Shown here piece by piece: positions 55,101 through 64,000 of a stretch of 64,000 bases of DNA (its first letter is position 1; every line of letters begins with the position of its first letter). Below the pieces are notes generated by a model, which was not told the origin of the DNA, made no database searches, and saw only the letters and a program-made list of their open reading frames with translations. The stretch is from Diprion similis (lineage: Eukaryota; Arthropoda; Insecta; Hymenoptera; Diprionidae). The position numbers and the translations under genes are program-made. The stretch is taken from NCBI RefSeq assembly GCF_021155765.1, contig NC_060107.1, positions 12,386,501 to 12,450,500 of the forward strand. The letters are read 5' to 3'.

Positions 55101-58097
55101 TCTAAAGATGGTCATACAAATCGATTCCGAGACGAGAAATTTTCGGCTCCAAAAATGAGCAAAAAAGTAAGGCTAACCCCTTTGGATTTTTGGCGAAAAT
55201 TTCGACGATTCTGAAAAGCGCTGCAATCAATTTCTCCAGGCACTATTCCGACGTAATTTTGCGAGAGGAATCGATTAAGCGCAGTCCCAATGCGCTGCGA
55301 GCAACGGATCAAAAGTTACAGCAAAAAAACTGAAGATTTTGATCGCCATTTCTCTGCTGTTGATCCGACGCTATTTTTCATGTGTTTTCTGAGTTCCTGG
55401 AAGTCTAATTACTCTAGAGATGGTCATACTAATCGATTCCGAGACGAGAAATTTTCGGCTCCAAAAATGAGCAAAAAAGTAAGGCTAACCCCTTTGAATT
55501 TTTGGCGAAAATTTCGACGATTCTGAAAAGCGCTGCAATCAATTTCTCCAGGCACTATTCCGACGTAATTTCGCGAGAGGAATCGATTAAGCGCAGTCCC
55601 AATGCGCTGCGAGCAACGGATCAAAAGTTACAGCAAAAAAACTGAAGATTTTGATCGCCATTTCTCTGCTGTCGATCCGACGCTCTTTTTCATGTGTTTT
55701 CTGAGTTCCTGGGAGTCTAATTACTCTGAAGATGGTCATACGAATCGATTCCGAGACGAGAAATTTTCGGCTCAAAAAATGAGCAAAAAAGTAAGGCTAA
55801 CCCCTTTGGATTTTTGGCGAAAATTTCGACGATTCTGAAAAGCGCTGCAATCAATTCCTCCAGGCACTATTCCGACGTAATTTTGCGAGAGGAATCGATT
55901 AAGCGCAGTCCCAATGCGCTGCGAGCAACGGATCAAAAGTTACAGCAAAAAAACTGAAGATTTTGATCGCCATTTCTCTGCTGTTGATCCGACGCTCTTT
56001 TTCATGTGTTTTCTGAGTTCCTGGGAGTCTAATTACTCTAAAGATGGTCATACAAATCGATTCCGAGACGAGAAATTTTCGGCTCCTAAAATGAGCAGAA
56101 AAGTGAGGCTAACCCCTTTGGATTTTTGGCAAAAATTTCGACGATTCTGAAAAGCGCTGCAATCAATTTCTCCAGGCACTATTCCGACGTAATTTCGCGA
56201 GAGGAATCGATTAAGCGCAGTCCCAACGCGCTGCGAGCAACGGATCAAAAGTTACAGCAAAAAAACTGAAGATTTTGATCGCGATTTCTCTGCTGTTGAT
56301 CCGACGCTCTTTTTCATGTGTTTTCTGAGTTCCTGGGAGTCTAATTACTCTAAAGATGGTCATACAAATCGAATCCGAGACGAGAAATTTTCGGCTCCAA
56401 AAATGAGCAAAAAAGTAAGGCTAACCCCTTTGGATTTTTGGCGAAAATTTCGACGATTCTGAAAAGCGCTGCAATCAATTTCTCCAGGCACTATTCCGAC
56501 GTAATTTTGCGAGAGGAATCGGTTAAGCGCAGTCCCAATGCGCTGCGAGCAACGGATCAAAAGTTACAGCAAAAAAACTGAAGATTTTGATCGCTATTTC
56601 TCTGCTGTTGATCCGACGCTCTTTTTCATGTGTTTTCTGAGTTCCTGGGAGTCTAATTACTCTAAAGATGGTCATACAAATCGATTCCGAGACGAGAAAT
56701 TTTCGGCTCCAAGAATGAGCAAAAAAGTAAGGCTAACCCCTTTGGATTTTTGGCAAAAATTTCGACGATTCTGAAACGCGCTGCAATCAATTTCTCCAGG
56801 CACTATTTCGACGTAATTTCGCGAGAGGAATCGATTAAGCGCAGTCCCAATGCGCTGCGAGCAACGGATCGAAAGTTACAGCAAAAAAACTGAAGATTTT
56901 GATCGCCATTTCTCTGCTGTTGATCCGACGCTCTTTTTCATGTGTTTTCTGAGTTCCTGGGAGTCTAATTACTCTAGAGATGGTCATACTAATCGATTCC
57001 GAGACGAGAAATTTTCGGCTCAGAAAATGAGCAAAAAAGTAAGGCTAACCCCTTTGGATTTTTGGCGAAAATTTCGACGATTCTGAAAAGCGCTGCAATC
57101 AATTTCTCCAGGCACTATTCCGACGTAATTTTGCGAGAGGAATCGATTAAGCGCAGTCCCAATGCGCTCCGAGCAACGGATCAAAAGTTACAGCAAAAAA
57201 ACTGAAGATTTTGATCGCCATTTCTCTGCTGTTGATCCGACGCTCTTTTTCATGTGTTTTCTGAGTTCCTGGGAGTCTAATTACTCTAAAGATGGTCATA
57301 CGAATCGATTCCGAGGCGAGAAATTTTCAGCTCCAAAAATGAGCAAAAAAGTAAGGCTAACCCCTTTGGATTTTTGGCGAAAATTTCGACGATTCTGAAA
57401 AGCGCTGCAATCAATTTCTCCAGGCACTATTCCGACGTAATTTTGCGAGAGGAATCGATTAAGCGCAGTCCCAATGCGCTGCGAGCAACGGATCAAAAGT
57501 TACAGCAAAAAAACTGAAGATTTTGATCGCCATTTCTCTGCTGTTGATCCGACGCTCTTTTTCATGTGTTTTCTGAGTTCCTGAGAGTCTAATTACTCTA
57601 AAGATGGTCATACAAATCGATTCCGAGACGAGAAATTTTCGGCTCCAAAAATGAGCAAAAAAGTAAGGCTAACCCCTTTGGATTTTTGGCGAAAATTTCG
57701 ACGATTCTGGAAAGCGCTGCAATCAATTTCTCCAGGCACTATTCCGACGTAATTTCGCGAGAGGAATCGATTAAGCGCAGTCCCAATGCGCTGCGAGCAA
57801 CGGATCAAAAGTTACAGCAAAAAAACTGAAGATTTTGATCGCCATTTCTCTGCTGTCGATCCGACGCTCTTTTTCATGTGTTTTCTGAGTTCCTGGGAGT
57901 CTAATTACTCTGAAGATGGTCATACGAATCGATTCCGAGACGAGAAATTTTCGGCTCAAAAAATGAGCAAAAAAGTAAGGCTAACCCCTTTGGATTTTTG
58001 GCGAAAATTTCGACGATTCTGAAAAGCGCTGCAATCAATTCCTCCAGGCACTATTCCGACGTAATTTCGCGAGAGGAATCGATTAAGCGCAGTCCCA

Positions 58098-61000
58098 ATG
58101 CGCTCCGAGCAACGGATCAAAAGTTACAGCAAAAAAACTGAAGATTTTGATCGCCATTTCTCTGCTGTTGATCCGACGCTCTTTTTCATGTGTTTTCTGA
58201 GTTCCTGAGAGTCTAATTACTCTAAAGATGGTCATACAAATCGATTCCGAGACGAGAAATTTTCGGCTCCAAAAATGAGCAAAAAAGTAAGGCTAACCCC
58301 TTTGGATTTTTGGCGAAAATTTCGACGATTCTGGAAAGCGCTGCAATCAATTTCTCCAGGCACTATTCCGACGTAATTTCGCGAGAGGAATCGATTAAGC
58401 GCAGTCCCAATGCGCTCCGAGCAACGGATCAAAAGTTACAGCAAAAAAACTGAAGATTTTGATCGCCATTTCTCTGCTGTTGATCCGACGCTCTTTTTCA
58501 TGTGTTTTCTGAGTTCCTGGGAGTCTAATTACTCTAGAGATGGTCATACTAATCGATTCCGAGACGAGAAATTTTCGGCTTCAAAAATGAGCAAAAAAGT
58601 AAGGCTAACCCCTTTGGATTTTTGGCGAAAATTTCGACGATTCTGAAAAGCGCTGCAATCAATTCCTCCAGGCACTATTCCGACGTAATTTTGCGAGAGG
58701 AATCGATTGAGCGCAGTCCCAATGCGCTGCGAGCAACGGATCAAAAGTTACAGCAAAAAAACTGAAGATTTTGATCGCCATTTCTCTGCTGTTGATCCGA
58801 CGCTCTTTTTCATGTGTTTTCTGAGTTTCTGGGAGTCTAATTACTCTAAAGATGGTCATACAAATCGATTCCGAGACGAGAAATTTTCGGCTCCAAAAAT
58901 GAGCAAAAAAGTAAGGCTAACCCCTTCGGATTTTTGGCGAAAATTTCGACGATTCTGGTAAGCGCTGCAATCAATTTCTTCAGGCACTATTCCGACGTAA
59001 TTTCGCGAGAGGAATCGATTAAGCGCAGTCATAATGCGCTGCGAGCAACGGATCAAAAGTTACAGCAAAAAAACTGAAGATTTTGATCGCCATCTCTCTG
59101 CTGTTGATCCGACGCTCTTTTTCATGTGTTTTCTGAGTTCCTGGGAGTCTAATTACTCTAAAGATGGTCATACAAATCGATTTCGAGACGAGAAATTTTC
59201 GGCTCCAAAAATGAGCAAAAAAGTAAGGCTAACCCCTTTGGATTTTTGGCGAAAATTTCGACGATTCTGAAAAGCGCTGCAATCAATTTCTCCAGGCACT
59301 ATTCCGACGTAATTTCGCGAGAGGAATCGATTAAGCGCAGTCCCAATGCGCTGCGAGCAACGGATCAAAAGTTACAGCAAAAAAACTGAAGATTTTGATC
59401 GCCATTTCTCTGCTGTTGATCCGACGCTCTTTTTCATGTGTTTTCTGAGTTCCTGGGAGTCTAATTACTCTAGAGATGGTCATACTAATCGATTCCGAGA
59501 CGAGAAATTTTCGGCTCAGAAAATGAGCAAAAAAGTAAGGCTAACCCCTTTGGATTTTTGGCGAAAATTTCGACGATTCTGAAAAGCGCTGCAATCAATT
59601 TCTCCAGGCACTATTCCGACGTAATTTTGCGAGAGGAATCGATTAAGCGCAGTCCCAATGCGCTGCGAGCAACGGATCAAAAGTTACAGCAAAAAAACTG
59701 AAGATTTTGATCGCCATTTCTCTGCTGTTGATCCGACGCTCTTTTTCATGTGTTTTCTGAGTTCCTGGGAGTCTAATTACTCTAAAGATGGTCATACGAA
59801 TCGATTCCGAGGCGAGAAATTTTCAGCTCCAAAAATGAGCAAAAAAGTAAGGCTAACCCCTTTGGATTTTTGGCGAAAATTTCGACGATTCTGAAAAGCG
59901 CTGCAATCAATTTCTCCAGGCACTATTCCGACGTAATTTCGCGAGAGGAATCGATTAAGCGCAGTCCCAATGCGCTGCGAGCAACGGATCAAAAGTTACA
60001 GCAAAAAAACTGAAGATTTTGATCGCCATTTCTCTGCTGTTGATCCGACGCTCTTTTTCATGTGTTTTCTGAGTTCCTGGGAGTCTAATTACTCTAGAGA
60101 TGGTCATACTAATCGATTCCGAGACGAGAAATTTTCGGCTCAGAAAATGAGCAAAAAAGTAAGGCTAACCCCTTTGGATTTTTGGCGAAAATTTCGACGA
60201 TTCTGAAAAGCGCTGCAATCAATTTCTCCAGGCACTATTCCGACGTAATTTTGCGAGAGGAATCGATTAAGCGCAGTCCCAATGCGCTCCGAGCAACGGA
60301 TCAAAAGTTACAGCAAAAAAACTGAAGATTTTGATCGCCATTTCTCTGCTGTTGATCCGACGCTCTTTTTCATGTGTTTTCTGAGTTCCTGGGAGTCTAA
60401 TTACTCTAAAGATGGTCATACGAATCGATTCCGAGGCGAGAAATTTTCAGCTCCAAAAATGAGCAAAAAAGTAAGGCTAACCCCTTTGGATTTTTGGCGA
60501 AAATTTCGACGATTCTGAAAAGCGCTGCAATCAATTTCTCCAGGCACTATTCCGACGTAATTTCGCGACAGGAATCGATTAAGCGCAGTCCCAATGCGCT
60601 GCGAGCAACGGATCAAAAGTTACAGCAAAAAAACTGAAGATTTTGATCGCCATTTCTCTGCTGTTGATCCGACGCTCTTTTTCATGTGTTTTCTGAGTTC
60701 CTGAGAGTCTAATTACTCTAAAGATGGTCATACAAATCGATTCCGAGACGAGAAATTTTCGGCTCCAAAAATGAGCAAAAAAGTAAGGCTAACCCCTTTG
60801 GATTTTTGGCGAAAATTTCGACGATTCTGGAAAGCGCTGCAATCAATTTCTCCAGGCACTATTCCGACGTAATTTCGCGAGAGGAATCGATTAAGCGCAG
60901 TCCCAATGCGCTGCGAGCAACGGATCAAAAGTTACAGCAAAAAAACTGAAGATTTTGATCGCCATTTCTCTGCTGTTGATCCGACGCTCTTTTTCATGTG

Positions 61001-62400
61001 TTTTCTGAGTTCCTGGGAGTCTAATTACTCTAGAGATGGTCATACTAATCGATTCCGAGACGAGAAATTTTCGGCTCCAAAAATGAGCAAAAAAGTAAGG
61101 CTAACCCCTTTGGATTTTTGGCGAAAATTTCGACGATTCTGAAAAGCGCTGCAATCAATTTCTCCAGGCACTATTCCGACGTAATTTCGCGAGAGGAATC
61201 GATTAAGCGCAGTCCCAATGCGCTCCGAGCAACGGATCAAAAGTTACAGCAAAAAAACTGAAGATTTTGATCGCCATTTCTCTGCTGTTGATCCGACGCT
61301 CTTTTTCATGTGTTTTCTGAGTTCCTGAGAGTCTAATTACTCTAAAGATGGTCATACAAATCGATTCCGAGACGAGAAATTTTCGGCTCCAAAAATGAGC
61401 AAAAAAGTAAGGCTAACCCCTTTGGATTTTTGGCGAAAATTTCGACGATTCTGGAAAGCGCTGCAATCAATTTCTCCAGGCACTATTCCGACGTAATTTC
61501 GCGAGAGGAATCGATTAAGCGCAGTCCCAATGCGCTCCGAGCAACGGATCAAAAGTTACAGCAAAAAAACTGAAGATTTTGATCGCCATTTCTCTGCTGT
61601 TGATCCGACGCTCTTTTTCATGTGTTTTCTGAGTTCCTGGGAGTCTAATTACTCTAGAGATGGTCATACTAATCGATTCCGAGACGAGAAATTTTCGGCT
61701 TCAAAAATGAGCAAAAAAGTAAGGCTAACCCCTTTGGATTTTTGGCGAAAATTTCGACGATTCTGAAAAGCGCTGCAATCAATTCCTCCAGGCACTATTC
61801 CGACGTAATTTTGCGAGAGGAATCGATTGAGCGCAGTCCCAATGCGCTGCGAGCAACGGATCAAAAGTTACAGCAAAAAAACTGAAGATTTTGATCGCCA
61901 TTTCTCTGCTGTTGATCCGACGCTCTTTTTCATGTGTTTTCTGAGTTTCTGGGAGTCTAATTACTCTAAAGATGGTCATACAAATCGATTCCGAGACGAG
62001 AAATTTTCGGCTCCAAAAATGAGCAAAAAAGTAAGACTAACCCCTTCGGATTTTTGGCGAAAATTTCGACGATTCTGGTAAGCGCTGCAATCAATTTCTT
62101 CAGGCACTATTCCGACGTAATTTCGCGAGAGGAATCGATTAAGCGCAGTCATAATGCGCTGCGAGCAACGGATCAAAAGTTACAGCAAAAAAACTGAAGA
62201 TTTTGATCGCCATCTCTCTGCTGTTGATCCGACGCTCTTTTTCATGTGTTTTCTGAGTTCCTGGGAGTCTAATTACTCTAAAGATGGTCATACAAATCGA
62301 TTCCGAGACGAGAAATTTTCGGCTCCAAAAATGAGCAAAAAAGTAAGGCTAACCCCTTTGGATTTTTGGCGAAAATTTCGACGATTCTGAAAAGCGCTGC
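58098..62400. repeat. Four-monomer block duplicated 3120 bp (ten monomers) apart
   Basis: About 58098-59345 recurs at about 61218-62400. Shared rare variants are CGCTCCGAGC, GAGTTTCTGGGAG, CCCCTTCGG, GATTCTGGTAAGC, CAGTCATAATGCG and GCCATCTCTCTG. Only isolated differences were noticed (for example AAGGCTAAC versus AAGACTAAC). This points to a recent ten-monomer duplication, or longer-range exchange, within the array. Confidence 0.8.
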
Positions 62401-64000
62401 AATCAATTTCTCCAGGCAATATTCCGACGTAATTTCGCGAGAGGAATCGATTAAGCGCAGTCCCAATGCGCTGCGAGCAACGGATCAAAAGTTACAGCAA
62501 AAAAACTGAAGATTTTGATCGCCATTTCTCTGCTCTTGATCCGACGCTCTTTTTCATGTGTTTTCTGAGTTCCTGGGAGTCTAATTACTCCAAAGATGGT
62601 CATACTAATCGATTCCCAGACGAGAAATTTTCGGCTCAAAAAATGAGCAAAAAAGTAAGGCTAACCCCTTTGGATTTTTGGCGAAAATTTCGACGATTCT
62701 GAAAAGCGCTGCAATCAATTTCTCCAGGCACTATTCCGACGTAATTCTGCGAGAGGAATCGATTAAGCGCAGTCCCAATGCGCTGCGAGCAACGGATCAA
62801 AAGTTACAGCAAAAAAACTGAAGATTTTGATCGCTATTTCTCTGCTGTTGATCCGACGCTCTTTTTCATGTGTTTTCTGAGTTCCTGGGAGTCTAATTAC
62901 TCCAAAGATGGTCATACTAATCGATTCCGAGACGAGAAATTTTCGGCCCAAAAAATGAGCAAAAAAGTAAGGCTAACCCCTTTGGATTTTTGGCGAAAAT
63001 TTCGACGATTCTGAAAAGCGCTGCAATCAATTTCTCCAGGCACTATTCCGACGTAATTTTGCGAGAGGAATCGATTAAGCGCAGTCCCAATGCGCTGCGA
63101 GCAACGGATCAAAAGTTACAGCAAAAAAACTAAAGATTTTTATCGCTATTTCTCTGCTGTTGATCCGACGCTCTTTTTCATGTGTTTCCTGAGTTCCTGG
63201 GAGTCTAATTACTCTAAAGATGGTCATACTAATCGATTCCGAGACGAGAAATTTTCGGCTCCAAAAATGAGCAAAAAAGTAAGGCTAACCCCTTTGGATT
63301 TTTGGCGAAAATTTCGACGATTCTGAAAAGCGCTGCAATCAATTTCTCCAGGCACTATTGCGACGTAATTTTGCGAGAGGAATCGATTAAGCGCAGTCCC
63401 AATGCGCTGCGAGCAACGGATCAAAAGTTACAGCAAAAAAACTGAAGATTTTGATCGCCATTTCTCTGCTGTTGATCCGACGCTCTTTTTCATGTGTTTT
63501 CTGAGTTCCTGGGAGTCTAATTACTCTAGAGATGGTCATACTAATCGATTCCGAGACGAGAAATTTTCGGCTCCAAAAATGAGCAAAAAAGTAAGGCTAA
63601 CCCCTTTGGATTTTTGGCGAAAATTTCGACGATTCTGAAAAGCGCTGCAATCAATTTCTCCAGGCACTATTCCGACGTAATTTCGCGAGAGGAATCGATT
63701 AAGCGCAGTCCCAATGCGCTGCGAGCAACGGATCAAAAGTTACAGCAAAAAAACTGAAGATTTTGATCGCCATTTCTCTGCTGTTGATCCGACGCTCTTT
63801 TTCATGTGTTTTCTGAGTTCCTGGGAGTCTAATTACTCTAGAGATGGTCATACTAATCGATTCCGAGACGAGAAATTTTCGGCTCCAAAAATGAGCAAAA
63901 AAGTAAGGCTAACCCCTTTGGATTTTTGGCGAAAATTTCGACGATTCTGAAAAGCGCTGCAATCAATTTCTCCAGGCACTATTCCGACGTAATTTCGCGA

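Larger units (their letters stand above)
39810..64000. repeat. Satellite array of 312-bp monomers, about 77 copies
   Basis: From about 39841 (probably 39810) to the end of the window one unit repeats head to tail. Landmarks such as ATGCGCTGCGAGCAACGG recur every 312 bases (for example 41561, 41873, 42185, 42497). Apart from one extra base near 49705 the period is strictly kept from about 40625 to the end. Copies differ at only a few positions, except the first three at the left edge, which are much more diverged. Monomers carry two AATCGATT sites and several A or T tracts, and are less AT-rich than the flank. They have fixed short frames on both strands (78 and 66 codons) that show no family resemblance. 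Organisation and uniformity fit a centromeric or pericentromeric satellite; location is inference. No CENP-B-box-like string was noticed. The array is cut by the window end. Confidence 0.97.

Noticed and set aside
41249..63950. Dozens of repeated 78-codon forward and 66-codon reverse ORFs as a tandem gene family
   Set aside because: They follow from a 312-bp satellite whose length is divisible by three and whose copies barely differ. No start context, introns, spacer promoters or known domains are seen, and frames overlap on both strands.
40300..64000. CRISPR array
   Set aside because: Whole 312-bp units repeat without short repeats separated by unique spacers, and the context is an animal genome.

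Overview
The window looks like insect nuclear DNA. It is AT-rich, its genes are split by GT-AG introns, and its four recognisable protein genes are animal genes of secretory, membrane, ciliary and mitochondrial function. Selenoprotein O carries Cys where vertebrates carry selenocysteine, which fits an insect lineage that lost selenoproteins, such as Hymenoptera. The order is only a guess. No bacterial, phage or CRISPR content is seen.

Layout. 1-1301: possible tail of an upstream gene, then the promoter of gene 1. 1302-14824 (+): carboxypeptidase D (silver/CPD), reconstructed as 15 coding exons and 1667 residues, with two catalytic and two degenerate carboxypeptidase units, a membrane anchor and a sorting tail. 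Reading through the sixth donor would give a soluble 461-residue form. 14825-18768: non-coding, with one MITE-like repeat. 18769-22036 (-): EF-hand rhomboid protease (rho-4 type), 363 residues in 4 coding exons. 22037-27649: long gap with an unidentified 51-codon ORF, paired palindromes and a terminal-inverted-repeat element. 27806-30780 (+): Meckel syndrome protein MKS1, 509 residues in 4 exons, with a perfect RFX X-box palindrome just upstream. 32493-36134 (+): selenoprotein O (SELENOO), 539 residues in 8 exons, with a fold-back element in intron 1. 36135-39810: mostly non-coding, with two weak coding-like patches. About 39810 to the window end: a satellite of 312-bp monomers, about 77 copies, continuing past the window.

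The genes do not form one pathway. CPD trims secreted peptides in the Golgi, Rho-4 cuts membrane proteins under calcium control, MKS1 builds the ciliary transition zone, and SELENOO AMPylates proteins in mitochondria. The most unusual structure is the satellite. It has locally duplicated multi-monomer blocks (3, 7 and larger), a decayed left edge and a possible ancient dimeric monomer. Together these suggest recent unequal exchange next to euchromatic genes.

Exon joins were made by eye from reading frame, splice-site consensus and family motifs. All four gene models keep phase across every junction and total an exact number of codons.
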